Below the pieces are notes generated by a model, which was not told the origin of the DNA, searched no databases, and saw only the letters and a program-made list of their open reading frames with translations. From Hyphomicrobium sp. CS1BSMeth3 (lineage in GTDB: Bacteria > Pseudomonadota > Alphaproteobacteria > Rhizobiales > Hyphomicrobiaceae), in contig NZ_FPEI01000003.1 of the NCBI RefSeq assembly GCF_900117415.1, positions 1 through 64,000 of the forward strand: a stretch of DNA of 64,000 nucleotides, in the 5' to 3' direction. This document shows positions 26,586 through 34,604 of the stretch, piece by piece (position 1 is the stretch's first letter; each line of letters starts with the position of its first letter). Both the position numbers and the translations under genes were made by a program.

Positions 26586-27716
26586 ATGCCTTCTTTCTCG
26601 AGTGAGGAGCGCCAGCTCCTGAACGACAGCCTCCGCGACCTGCTCGCCGACAAGTACACCTTCGAGCACTTCAAGAAGGTCGCGCGCGCCGAGGACGGTG
26701 ACGGCTTCAGCCGCGAAGACTGGGCGACCTACGCGGAAATGGGCTGGCTCGGCGTTTCGCTGCCCGAGAGTGCGGGCGGTGCAGGCGGCGGCGCGACTGA
26801 GCTCGGCATTGTCATGGCCGGTGCCGGACGCTTCCTGCTGCTCGAACCGCTGCTCGGCACGATCGTGCTCGGCGCGTCGGCTATCGAGAAGGCCGGCACT
26901 GCGGATCAGCAGAAGCTGCTCGGCGAGATCGCTGAAGGCAAGCTCATGCTCGCCTTCTGTCATGCCGAGCCCGACAGCGGCTATGCGCGCGACTACGTAC
27001 GCACGATCGCGCGTCGCGAGGGCAATGACTACGTCATCGACGGCGCCAAGAGCCACACGATCGCCGCCCACGCGGTGGACACACTTGTCGTCAGCGCGCG
27101 CCTCGGCTCGGATAAGGGACCGGTCGCGCTCTTTCTCGTGCCGCGCACGAGTGCCGGCATCAAGCTGAGCCCGGCCCCCGCCCTCGACGGTCGCCGCGGT
27201 GCTGCGGTGACGCTCACAGGTGTACGCGTGGCGGCAGGCGCCAAGCTCGGCGACAGCGACAAGGATCAGACCGCAACGATCAGCGAGATCCTCGATCGCG
27301 GCGCGATCGCGCTCTGTGCCGAGGCTGTCGGCGCCATGGCCGCGGTGACGCAGATCACTGTCGACTATCTCAAGACGCGCAAGCAGTTCGGCGAGCTTCT
27401 CTCCAAGTTCCAAGTGCTCCAGCACCGCCTCGTCGACATGAGCGTCACCACCGAGGAGGCGCGCGCACTCGTGCACGCCGCGCTCCAGGCGATCGACGAC
27501 GGCGACCCGCAGGCGCGCCAGGCCATCTGGAAAGCCAAGATCAAGACCGCGCAGTGCGCGCGCTTCGTCGGCGGTCAGGCCATCCAGCTCCATGGCGGCA
27601 TGGGCATGACCGACGAGCTGGTGGTCGGGCACTACTACAAGCGCCTCGCGATGTGCGAGTCCCTGCTCGGCGATGCCGAATGGTACTTGAAGCAGCTCGC
27701 CGCCGAAGTGGCCTGA
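26586..27716 (+). CDS. Acyl-CoA dehydrogenase, small subunit (PimD-like)
   Basis: 376 residues. The acyl-CoA dehydrogenase fold is evident: N-terminal helical domain with WLGVSLPESAGGAGG, a beta domain, and C-terminal helices with TRKQFGELLSKFQVLQHRLVDM and QAIQLHGGMGMTDEL. The usual AFALTEP-type segment reads LAFCHAEPDSGY. Sequence identity to the preceding subunit is low, as in alpha2beta2 dehydrogenases. Predicted to introduce the 2,3 double bond in an acyl- or dicarboxyl-CoA with electron transfer to ETF. No ETF genes are in the window. Confidence 0.9.
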   Translation: MPSFSSEERQLLNDSLRDLLADKYTFEHFKKVARAEDGDGFSREDWATYAEMGWLGVSLPESAGGAGGGATELGIVMAGAGRFLLLEPLLGTIVLGASAIEKAGTADQQKLLGEIAEGKLMLAFCHAEPDSGYARDYVRTIARREGNDYVIDGAKSHTIAAHAVDTLVVSARLGSDKGPVALFLVPRTSAGIKLSPAPALDGRRGAAVTLTGVRVAAGAKLGDSDKDQTATISEILDRGAIALCAEAVGAMAAVTQITVDYLKTRKQFGELLSKFQVLQHRLVDMSVTTEEARALVHAALQAIDDGDPQARQAIWKAKIKTAQCARFVGGQAIQLHGGMGMTDELVVGHYYKRLAMCESLLGDAEWYLKQLAAEVA

Positions 27717-27762
27717 GCCCGGAAGCGAACCAAGAAACACGACGACTACAGGAGCAAACGCC

Positions 27763-29880
27763 ATGAACGACAAGCCCGTCGTCCGCTACGACGTCGAGAA
27801 CGGCATCGCCGTCATCACCATCGACAATCCGCCCGTCAATGCCCTCGGCCCTGGCGTTACCGAAGGCATTGTCGAGTCGCTGGAGAAGGGCGAGGCCGAT
27901 CCGAACGTGAAGGCGTTCGTGATGATCGGCGCGGGGCGCAGCTTCATTGCGGGCGCCGACATCCGCGGCTTCGACAAGTCGCGCCCGCCGCCGAAGCGGC
28001 GCAGCTACGAGCTGCTCGACGAAGTGAATAAGCCCGTGGTCGCTGCCATTCACGGCTATGCCCTCGGCGGCGGGCTCGAGCACGCGCTCAGCTGCCACTA
28101 TCGCATTGCCGTTGCCGACGCGAAGGTCGGCCTGCCCGAAGTGTTGATCGGCATCCTGCCGGGTGGTGGCGGCACGCAGCGCCTGCCGCGCCTCATTGGT
28201 CCCAAGGCCGCACTCGACATGATCGTCACGGGGCGGCACGTGCCGGCACCTGAAGCCAAGGAGCTCGGCATCATCGACGACATCGTCGATGGCGCGGACC
28301 TGCGCGGGGCCGCGATCGCCTATGCAAAGCGCATTGCCGATGCGCGACCGCTGCCGCGTGTCAGCGCGCGCGAGGACAAGCTCGCCGAGGCCAAGGCCGA
28401 TCCCGGCATGTTCGATGCCATGCGCAAATCCATCGCACGCAAGGCTCGCGGCCAGAAGGCGCCCTATCATTGCATTGCCGCCGTCGAAGCCGCGACCAAG
28501 CTCCCGTTCGCCGAGGGCATTGCCGAGGAGCGCCGCCTGTTCCTCGAGCTCGTCAGCTCCGATGAAGCCAAGGCGCTGCGCTATGCCTTCTTCGCCGAGC
28601 GCGAGATTGCGCGCATTCCCGGCCTGCCGAAGGATCTGAAGCTCCCCGAGGTCAAGACCATGGCCGTGGTCGGTGCCGGCACCATGGGCGGCGGCATTGC
28701 CATGAGCTTTGCCGATGCCGGCGTTCCCGTGAAGCTGCTCGATGCCTCCAAGGAAGTGCTGGAGCGCGGTCTGCAGCGCATTCGCGACAACTACGCGGTG
28801 AGCGTCAAACGCGGCAGCCTCACGCAGGAGCAGATGGACGAGCGCCTCGCGCTCATCACGCCCGTCGAGACCTACGAGGAGATCGGCGACAGCGATGCCG
28901 TCATCGAGGCCGTCTTCGAGCAGATGCCGGTGAAGAAGGAAGTCTTCCAGAAGCTCGACGCCGTCATGAAGCCCGAGGCGCTGCTCTTCACGAACACCTC
29001 GGCGCTCGACATCGATCAGATCGCGGCCGTGACCAAGCGGCCCGAGATGGTCGCCGGCACGCACTACTTCGTGCCCGCGAACGTCATGAAGCTCTTCGAG
29101 GTCGTGAACGCGAGCAAGACCGCGCCGACGACGCTCGCCGCTGCCATGAAGCTCGGACGCGACATCAACAAGATCAGTGCCTATGCCGGCAACTGCGACG
29201 GCTTTGCCGCCAACCGCAGCCGCATTCCCTTCGCGCTCGAGCAGAACCTGATGATCGAGGAAGGCACGCTGCCCGAGCAGGTCGACAAGGTCATGGTCGA
29301 CTTCGGCTATCCGGTCGGCCCCTTCGCGGTCGCGGACATGTCGGGCCTCGACATCAGCTACGACACGCGCAAGCGCCGCAAGGCCGCCGATCCCAACTAT
29401 CGGATGCTCACCATCCCCGACCGGCTCGTGGAAATGGGCCGCAAGGGTCTCAAGACCTCGGCCGGCTGGTACGACTACGAGCCGGGCGACCGCACGCCGC
29501 GTCCCTCCGAGGTGGTCAAGGAGATCATCCGCGAGGAATCCGAGAAGCTAGGCAACAAGCCGCGGGCGTTCACCGACGAGGAGATCCTGCATCGCCTGCT
29601 GTTCGGCTCGATCAACGAGTTCTGCAAGATCCTCGAAGAGGGCAAGGCCATCCGCGCGAGCGACCTCGACGTGATGTGGCTCCACGGCTTCGGCTTCCCG
29701 CGCTGGCGCGGCGGCCTCATGTTCTGGGGCGACACCATCGGCGCGCGCGAGATCTACAATCAGATCGCCGCCTGGCATCAGCAGTATGGCCGCCACTGGA
29801 AGCCGTCGGCACTGCTGCGCGAGACGGCCGAGCGCGACGGCAAGCTCAGCGAGATCAGGTCGAAGGCGTTCGGAGGATGA
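27763..29880 (+). CDS. Fused enoyl-CoA hydratase/3-hydroxyacyl-CoA dehydrogenase (FadB/PimF-like)
   Basis: 705 residues carrying two activities of beta-oxidation. The crotonase domain (~1-190) has the oxyanion-hole AGADIRGF and HGYALGGGLEHALSC, with hydratase glutamates in GLPEVLIGILPGGGGTQ. The dehydrogenase part (~300-700) has the Rossmann loop VGAGTMGGGIA and the catalytic histidine in GTHYFVPANVMKL, plus the two C-terminal helical domains. ACAGGAG precedes the ATG. The last gene of the plus-strand cluster, it would process the product of the dehydrogenase pair to a 3-ketoacyl-CoA for a thiolase. A GC hairpin (29886-29908) follows. Confidence 0.94.
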   Translation: MNDKPVVRYDVENGIAVITIDNPPVNALGPGVTEGIVESLEKGEADPNVKAFVMIGAGRSFIAGADIRGFDKSRPPPKRRSYELLDEVNKPVVAAIHGYALGGGLEHALSCHYRIAVADAKVGLPEVLIGILPGGGGTQRLPRLIGPKAALDMIVTGRHVPAPEAKELGIIDDIVDGADLRGAAIAYAKRIADARPLPRVSAREDKLAEAKADPGMFDAMRKSIARKARGQKAPYHCIAAVEAATKLPFAEGIAEERRLFLELVSSDEAKALRYAFFAEREIARIPGLPKDLKLPEVKTMAVVGAGTMGGGIAMSFADAGVPVKLLDASKEVLERGLQRIRDNYAVSVKRGSLTQEQMDERLALITPVETYEEIGDSDAVIEAVFEQMPVKKEVFQKLDAVMKPEALLFTNTSALDIDQIAAVTKRPEMVAGTHYFVPANVMKLFEVVNASKTAPTTLAAAMKLGRDINKISAYAGNCDGFAANRSRIPFALEQNLMIEEGTLPEQVDKVMVDFGYPVGPFAVADMSGLDISYDTRKRRKAADPNYRMLTIPDRLVEMGRKGLKTSAGWYDYEPGDRTPRPSEVVKEIIREESEKLGNKPRAFTDEEILHRLLFGSINEFCKILEEGKAIRASDLDVMWLHGFGFPRWRGGLMFWGDTIGAREIYNQIAAWHQQYGRHWKPSALLRETAERDGKLSEIRSKAFGG

Positions 29881-29910
29881 GGCAGGCGCGGCCTTCAGGG
29901 GCCGCGCAAT

Positions 29911-30426
29911 CTACCGCCTGACGCGGCGGCGGAACTGCGTGTCGGCCTCGCCCTGCGGGGCCTGGCCAGCAGCGGCCGGCGCGCCGGGGCGCGGCGCTGC
30001 CGCCGTGCGCGCCGGATTGGCGCACTCGGTCAGCCAGAGATCGAAGACGGGATGCTCGAGCGCATTGAGGCCCGGGCTCTCGGCGAACATCCAGCCCGTG
30101 AAAATGCGCCGCGTCGAGCCGTCCAGCATGACCTCGTCGATCTCGACGAAAGCTGAGGTCTTCGGCGGCTCGGTCGGCCCGCGCGAATAGCAGGCACGCG
30201 CTACCACCTTGAGGGCCCCGAATGTCTCGGACGTATTGAGCCCCGCATTGAGGGGGCTGATGCGCGCCGTCACCTTGTCGAGGGCCGCGAACACGGCCGT
30301 CTGGTTCTCGATCCGCTGGGCGTTGGCACTCGTTGTAGCCGTCAGCACGCCGAGCGCAGACATGATCGCCAGCAACATGCCGGCGCCGCGCCCTCTTGCC
30401 GATCGATGTGGTGCCTTCGCGTGCAT
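29911..30426 (-). CDS. DUF2155-domain periplasmic protein
   Basis: 171 residues. Arg-rich N-terminus, then a signal-peptide core (~17-36, ending ANAQ). The DUF2155 domain (~40-135) has TAVFAALDKVTARI, FGALKVVARACYSR and the characteristic FTGWMFAESPGLNALEHPVFDLWLTEC. A Pro/Ala tail follows. This alphaproteobacterial family has no established function; it is repeatedly found near complex I assembly or accessory genes, as here (NDUFA12-like gene next upstream). Start is at ATG 30426; ATG 30378 is possible. Confidence 0.85.
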   Translation of the reverse strand: MHAKAPHRSARGRGAGMLLAIMSALGVLTATTSANAQRIENQTAVFAALDKVTARISPLNAGLNTSETFGALKVVARACYSRGPTEPPKTSAFVEIDEVMLDGSTRRIFTGWMFAESPGLNALEHPVFDLWLTECANPARTAAAPRPGAPAAAGQAPQGEADTQFRRRVRR

Positions 30427-30556
30427 CCGATCCCCGTTCCCTCGGCGGCAACTGCACGCCGCCTGCCGCTGCGACCGATGAGCGGCTTAGAACGCCATCA
30501 CACAAAATATAGGCCACGCCGTGGCCGATCCCATGCTCCCGGGCTGCCGGGCCGGC

Positions 30557-30955
30557 TTACTGCGGCCGCCAGGGCTTGTAGTCGCCCGTGGCTCGCGGCC
30601 GCGTGCCCGATGCGAGGATCGAGCCGGCAGGGCGGTAGGCTGCGGGCGTCCCCGTCATATTGGGCACATGCGGCTTCTGCCACGGGCGCGGCGTGTACTT
30701 CTCTTCGGTGGGCGGCGTATCGACGGTGTAGTGCATCCAGCCGTGCCACTCGGGCGGGATCTGCGAGGCCTCGGCGCCGTTCTTGAAAATGACCCAGCGG
30801 CGCGGCACGCCGAGCGGCCCGACGCCCTTAGTCTGGGTGTAGTAGCGGTTGCCCTCGTCATCCGTTCCGACGAGACGGCCGCGGAGCGCCGTATAGATGC
30901 GGTTGGACCACGTATTGCCGCCCCACCAGCTAAAGATCTCGCTGAAAATGCCCAT
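30557..30955 (-). CDS. NDUFA12-family NADH:ubiquinone oxidoreductase accessory subunit
   Basis: 132 residues with the family's core signature: GTDDEGNRYY, RRWVIFKNGAEASQIPPEWH and GWMHYTVDTPP. It is the bacterial homologue of the mitochondrial complex I subunit NDUFA12/B17.2, found in alphaproteobacteria, where it sits on the peripheral arm. No signal peptide or membrane helix. ATG 30955 (MGIFSEIFSWWGG) is the conserved N-terminus; GAGGTGG precedes it. 130 bp upstream of the DUF2155 gene on the same strand. The nuo operon itself is not in the window. Confidence 0.93.
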   Translation of the reverse strand: MGIFSEIFSWWGGNTWSNRIYTALRGRLVGTDDEGNRYYTQTKGVGPLGVPRRWVIFKNGAEASQIPPEWHGWMHYTVDTPPTEEKYTPRPWQKPHVPNMTGTPAAYRPAGSILASGTRPRATGDYKPWRPQ

Positions 30956-31072
30956 GTGCCACCTCGTGCGCCGGCCGCGGCCGCGCCGGTCAAGCCCGGT
31001 CGCGCTTATCGCACCCACCGCTACGCAAGTCCAGCCGAGACAAAGCCTTGTCCCAGCCACCTCTCGTCGGTC

Positions 31073-31495
31073 TCAAGGGCTCAGGTGAAGCACGATTTCC
31101 CGGCGATGAGGGCGCTGGCGATGCTCGAACAGATAGATGCCCTGCCAAGTGCCGAGCACCATGCGGCCGGCGGAGATCGGAATGCCGAGCGAGGTCTGGG
31201 TCAGGGCCGCCTTGATGTGGGCCGGCATGTCGTCCGGCCCTTCGGTCGTGTGGACGATCCAGCGCATGGACGGGTCGTCGGCCGGCGGCACCAGGCGGCG
31301 GAAGAAGGTGTCCAGATCCCGACGCACGTCCGGGTCGGCGTTCTCCTGGATCAGCAGCGAGCAGGAGGTGTGACGGACAAAAACGGTCAGCAGGCCCATA
31401 TCGGCGCCGGACGCGGTGACAAAGTCGGCGATCTCGTCCGTGAGCTCGTAGAGGCCAGGACCGTTCGTCGCGCGGATGAAGGTTATCTGGGGCAT
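31073..31495 (-). CDS. YjbQ/UPF0047-family protein
   Basis: 140 residues covering the whole family. The conserved FVRHTSCSLLIQENADPDVRRDL stretch begins at ~37, with HTTEGPDDMPAHIKAAL and GTWQGIYLFEHR; the histidines are the likely metal-site residues. Members show weak thiamine-phosphate synthase activity in E. coli assays, but the physiological role is unsettled. ATG 31495 fits the AGAGGAG ribosome site better than GTG 31507. It lies about 118 bp upstream of the NDUFA12 gene and may share a transcript. Confidence 0.9.
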   Translation of the reverse strand: MPQITFIRATNGPGLYELTDEIADFVTASGADMGLLTVFVRHTSCSLLIQENADPDVRRDLDTFFRRLVPPADDPSMRWIVHTTEGPDDMPAHIKAALTQTSLGIPISAGRMVLGTWQGIYLFEHRQRPHRREIVLHLSP

Positions 31496-31612
31496 GTTGT
31501 CACGCACTCCTCTGCTTCTCCGGCATTGAACATGGGCCGTTGCGTCACGACATTGTGTTGCAATCCTGGCGCGTTCACAGGATAGTGCGCTACCTCCATG
31601 TGGGCGCTATCG

Positions 31613-31695
31613 GCGCGTAGCTCAGGGCACGCACGCGCTTCCTGCTCGCGCGAGGGGAACACGGTTCATGTTCGGCCGCTCATCGCGGCATGAAC
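31613..31695 (+). promoter_or_regulatory. Possible structured leader upstream of the TerC-family gene
   Basis: Three stems in a row: GCGCGT/ACGCGC (31613-31638), the palindrome CTCGCGCGAG (31645-31654), and GTTCATG/CATGAAC (31664-31695). They lie in the 328-bp gene-free gap 31496-31823. TerC relatives are often under manganese (yybP-ykoY) riboswitch control, but I do not see that consensus. Nothing else was seen in the gap. Confidence 0.3.
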
Positions 31696-31823
31696 ACACA
31701 GCATTATGGCAGCGCCGCCAGGCGCGTCGCCAGAACCGCCGTTGCTGAAACGTTCACACGCCCGCGGGGAACAAGGGCGCGCAGCGGTCATCGAAGCCGC
31801 ATAGGGGAAGGATTCATCGCAAT

Positions 31824-32522
31824 ATGTGGGAAACGTTGCAGCCTCACCTCTGGCCGCTGCTCCAGATCATCATGATCGACGTCGTGCTGGCCGGTGATAA
31901 CGCCGTTGTCGTGGGCCTCGCGGCGTCTCGCGTTAATCCAATCATCCGCGGCAAGGTCATTTTCTGGGGCATCGCGGCCGCCGTCATCCTGCGCATCCTC
32001 TTCGCCGGCATCACCATGCAGCTCTTGGCCGTCAAGGGCATCATGCTGCTCGGCGGGCTGCTGCTCTTCTACGTGTGCTGGAACATGTACAAGGAGCTGC
32101 GCGGCGGGCACGAGCCGGAGCCGCATTCGCTCGGCGCTGCGGCTGTCGAGGAGCCAAAGAACGGCAGCGAGAAGATCAAGGAGATGAGCTTCTGGGCGGC
32201 CGTCGTCCAGATCACCATCGCCGACGTCTCGATGTCGCTGGACAATGTGCTCGCTGTGGCCGGCGCCGCGAAGGGCAACACCATCATCCTGGTCGTCGGC
32301 CTCGCCATCGCGATCGTGCTGATGGCCGTCGCGGCCAACTACATCGCCAAGCTGCTCGCGACCTACCCCTGGATCAGCTGGATCGGCCTCGCCATCATCG
32401 TCTATGTCGCGGCCCAGATGTCGTGGACGGGCGTTCACGATCTCGCCTGCATGTACGTCTCGCCGGACGTCTGCAAGCAGGGCATGATCACGACACTCAA
32501 AACAATCATGGCCGGCACCTAG
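31824..32522 (+). CDS. TerC/YjbE-family integral membrane protein
   Basis: 232 residues with about seven hydrophobic helices. The duplicated family motif is present twice, each half carrying acidic residues in a membrane helix: DVVLAGDNAVVVGLAA (~19-34) and DVSMSLDNVLAVAGAA (~133-148). Relatives are implicated in manganese export or metal loading of secreted enzymes, and in tellurite resistance; the ion here is unproven. GGGAAGGA precedes the ATG. The stop codon TAG and everything after it belong to a repeat element that begins exactly at the 3' end of the gene. Confidence 0.9.
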   Translation: MWETLQPHLWPLLQIIMIDVVLAGDNAVVVGLAASRVNPIIRGKVIFWGIAAAVILRILFAGITMQLLAVKGIMLLGGLLLFYVCWNMYKELRGGHEPEPHSLGAAAVEEPKNGSEKIKEMSFWAAVVQITIADVSMSLDNVLAVAGAAKGNTIILVVGLAIAIVLMAVAANYIAKLLATYPWISWIGLAIIVYVAAQMSWTGVHDLACMYVSPDVCKQGMITTLKTIMAGT

Positions 32523-32640
32523 TGTGATGATCGAGAAACTCGCCAGCTCTCGCGGCACGGCATCGAGCGAATTTCTCGATCCCGAAGTTCGCTTGGGACG
32601 CTAGCATCGAGGTGCGGCGAACTTACGGATAGGGACACTA
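32520..32640. repeat. MITE-like fused A+B element
   Basis: Starts TAGTGTGATGATCGAGAAA and ends AGGGACACTA, so its outer ends are inverted AGTGT/ACACT. The left half is family A (core GGCACGGCATCGAGCGAATT), the right half family B (core GGGACGCTAGCATCGAGGTG). The inner ends of both are missing, as if two elements had fused. It begins inside the TerC stop codon. Related pairs occur at 53247-53410 and 55596-55768. Confidence 0.75.
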
Positions 32641-32676
32641 GCCGCGGACGCGTCAGCTCAGGCAATGCTGAAAAGA

Positions 32677-32714
32677 ACAACGGCGCGGGCTCAGGTCCGC
32701 GCCGTTTCTGTTTT
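32677..32714. terminator. Bidirectional terminator between TerC-family and DUF305 genes
   Basis: 10-bp stem AACGGCGCGG/CCGCGCCGTT, loop GCTCAGGT, T-rich tail on the plus strand (TCTGTTTT) and A-rich left flank (AAAAGAAC) that serves the minus strand. The two flanking genes converge on it. Confidence 0.8.
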
Positions 32715-32757
32715 GTGGGGCCCGACCTGTCGGGCAATCGACTGTCTCCGCGGGCCC

Positions 32758-33129
32758 CTACTTCTGCATTTCAGCAAGCCACTTGCGCATCTCCGCGATC
32801 TCCTGCTCCTGCGCGCGGATGATCTCCTCGGCGAGCTTGCGCACGCGCGCATCCTTGCCGTGCTGGAGCACGACCTTGGCCATGTCGATGGCCCCCTGAT
32901 GGTGTGGGATCATGCCGCGCAGGAAGTCGACATCGGCATTGCCCGAGAATTTCAGGTTCATGCCGGCGTGCATCTTGTCGTTCGCCGCACGATAGGCCTT
33001 CGTCGCCGGCGTCTCCTTGGCGGCTGCAGTCTTGGGCGCGGCATGGCTCCCGTGGCCCGTGTGCTGGGCCTGAGCCGCAGCCGAGAGACCAAGCAGCACC
33101 GCGGCTGCAAGTGCTATTGGGTACTTCAT
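32758..33129 (-). CDS. DUF305-domain periplasmic protein
   Basis: 123 residues. Signal peptide (~1-21, AAAQAQ cleavage region), a His-rich [10 protein letters not shown] stretch, then the ferritin-like DUF305 helices with the signature [31 protein letters not shown] and [13 protein letters not shown] (paired His and Met/Glu residues suit metal binding). Members are frequently linked to copper or other metal handling. It is close to the TerC-family gene but convergent with it, so not the same transcript. Confidence 0.88.
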   Translation of the reverse strand: MKYPIALAAAVLLGLSAAAQAQHTGHGSHAAPKTAAAKETPATKAYRAANDKMHAGMNLKFSGNADVDFLRGMIPHHQGAIDMAKVVLQHGKDARVRKLAEEIIRAQEQEIAEMRKWLAEMQK

Positions 33130-33233
33130 TGGTTCATCCTGTCATCGAAAAGCGGAGGAGAGCCCCGCCGCGAACAACCGCGAGAGCGCCTCGGCAACCC
33201 CATGGCGGTCAATTGTCCCGCACGAGGACCGGC

Positions 33234-33539
33234 TCAGTCGAAGATCCGGTCGCCCTGCTGGTCGATGATCTGGCGGCCCTTCATGAGCGCGAAGTCGGCT
33301 GCCTCATCGAGCGTCGGAAAGCGGTCGGCGCGGATGAAGCGGTGCTCCTTCTTCGCCTCGCCGATCTCCTTGCTGATCGTGCCCGCAACCTGGTACTGGC
33401 CGGCCTCCTGGTAGGGCCGTGCCTCGATGGTAAATCCCTTGTGCTCGACCGAGCGCGCAGGCGCGCCGCCGCCGCCGTCAACACCGCCGCCACCGTCGAC
33501 ACCGCCTCCGCCGCCGAAAAGCTTCTTCCAGAATGACAT
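33234..33539 (-). CDS. HlyU-family small protein
   Basis: 101 residues. A Gly/Asp-rich N-terminal low-complexity run (~9-28) precedes the HlyU domain (~30-100) with GFTIEARPYQEAGQYQVAG, KKEHRFIRADRFPTLDEAA and a C-terminal QIIDQQGDRIF. The founding member is a Vibrio haemolysin regulator, but alphaproteobacterial copies lack the wHTH of Vibrio HlyU and have no known function. ATG 33539 is chosen over 33545 because AGGAA abuts the latter. Confidence 0.8.
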   Translation of the reverse strand: MSFWKKLFGGGGGVDGGGGVDGGGGAPARSVEHKGFTIEARPYQEAGQYQVAGTISKEIGEAKKEHRFIRADRFPTLDEAADFALMKGRQIIDQQGDRIFD

Positions 33540-33596
33540 GAGCATTTCCTCGTGAGGTGATCCCGCGCCAAGCCTAACGCTCCGCGCGGCGAGGCG

Positions 33597-33995
33597 CTAC
33601 CGGCGTACTTCCGATACCGGCGCATCATCGTCGTCGTCGGGATCCTGCTCGTGCTTCACGTGGAGGCGGTGCAGGAGGCGATGGAAAGCCGGGGCAAGAA
33701 TGAGGGCGGTCGTCGCGACGACGAGGAGGCCCGAATAGATGGCATAGAGCCCGGCAAAGATCTTTGCGCCATTGTGCTGGAGCGCATCCACCGGCCCCAT
33801 GCCGGAAAGGATCATCGCCGCATTGAGAAAGGCATCGATCCAACCGAGACCGCCAAGCCAGTGGTAGCCGGCCATGCCGACGGCGAGCGAGACGGTAGTG
33901 AGCGCGAGCGCCAGCGCCACATTGGCGCCGAGGCGACGGAAAAATTGCGCCCGGCTCGCCAATGGTTCGCCGAGTGTCTCGTAACCATCGGGCAT
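33597..33995 (-). CDS. Small membrane protein, unknown function
   Basis: 132 residues, three hydrophobic segments (~27-47, ~52-70, ~82-105) and a charged tail with a run of aspartates (DPDDDDDAP). The GWIDAFLNAAMILSGMGPVD segment resembles the pore-loop region of two-helix potassium channels, but no TxGYG filter is present, so I do not call it a channel. ATG 33995 has GGAGGTG just upstream. It is about 24 bp after the next minus-strand gene, so the two are probably co-transcribed. Confidence 0.7.
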   Translation of the reverse strand: MPDGYETLGEPLASRAQFFRRLGANVALALALTTVSLAVGMAGYHWLGGLGWIDAFLNAAMILSGMGPVDALQHNGAKIFAGLYAIYSGLLVVATTALILAPAFHRLLHRLHVKHEQDPDDDDDAPVSEVRR

Positions 33996-34019
33996 GGGCA
34001 CCTCCAATGCGAGCGCCTG

Positions 34020-34403
34020 TCAGTCCTTGTCCTCGGCGGTCGGGGTGTAGTGCAGGCAGGGGTCGAGCTGGATGAAATCATCGCCCACGGGATGGACGGA
34101 GCCCACGACGACAACGCGATCGCCGGCCTGCCGGCCGCCCGCCTCGTAGGTGATGCAAAGCACGCGCGGATCGGGTGGGCCGCAGAGGCCGAGAAACGCG
34201 AGACCGTTCTCCTCGCGCACGATCTGAAGCGTCCCCACGACCTCGATCGTGACGAGCTCGCGCTCCTCTTGGCCCTTCAGTGCCGCAAGGCTGTCTTTGA
34301 TCTCGCTGCAGCGCGCCTGGAAGCTCGGCGCCGGCTGCGCGGATGCGGTGCCCGAAAAGCAAGAGACCAGAAGCGCGACGAAGGCCACGATGGTCAGGCG
34401 CAC
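34020..34403 (-). CDS. Putative periplasmic protein with OB-fold-like region
   Basis: 127 residues from GTG 34403, which begins a good signal peptide ([17 protein letters not shown], cleavage near ASAQ). The mature part has a short helix with a cysteine ([10 protein letters not shown]), then beta strands [33 protein letters not shown], and a final cysteine (LDPCLHY); the cysteines could pair. The strand pattern is like small OB folds. I do not recognise a named family. Upstream in-frame starts reach 34502 but would bury the signal peptide. Confidence 0.6.
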   Translation of the reverse strand: MRLTIVAFVALLVSCFSGTASAQPAPSFQARCSEIKDSLAALKGQEERELVTIEVVGTLQIVREENGLAFLGLCGPPDPRVLCITYEAGGRQAGDRVVVVGSVHPVGDDFIQLDPCLHYTPTAEDKD

Positions 34404-34568
34404 GGCTCGATCCGCCAAGAAGAGGAAATGCCCGGGAGCCCTTGTGGCGCCCGGGCAGAAACGAGTCAATCGGCGAGGAGGTTCCAGCGTTAAGCGGCGC
34501 ACCGCTCATGCTTGCCTTCGCGAACGCGCGAGAACGTCATGCCGCAGATCGTGGCAGGCACACCAAGG

Positions 34569-34598
34569 AAAAGCCCCCGCGTTTCCTTGGGGGCTTTT
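34569..34598 (-). terminator. rpoD terminator
   Basis: Perfect AAAAGCCCCC/GGGGGCTTTT stem with a 10-nt loop; symmetrical, so it can act in both directions. It lies 7 bp after the rpoD stop. Confidence 0.92.
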
Positions 34599-34604
34599 GT
34601 GGGA

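Noticed and set aside
31610-31690. tRNA-like start (GCGTAGCTCAGGGCAC) upstream of the TerC-family gene
   Set aside because: The D-arm-like string is not followed by an anticodon arm, a T-arm with GTTCGAATC, or an acceptor stem that closes.
33597-33995. Two-helix potassium channel
   Set aside because: The helix-loop-helix pattern is suggestive, but the TxGYG selectivity filter is absent.
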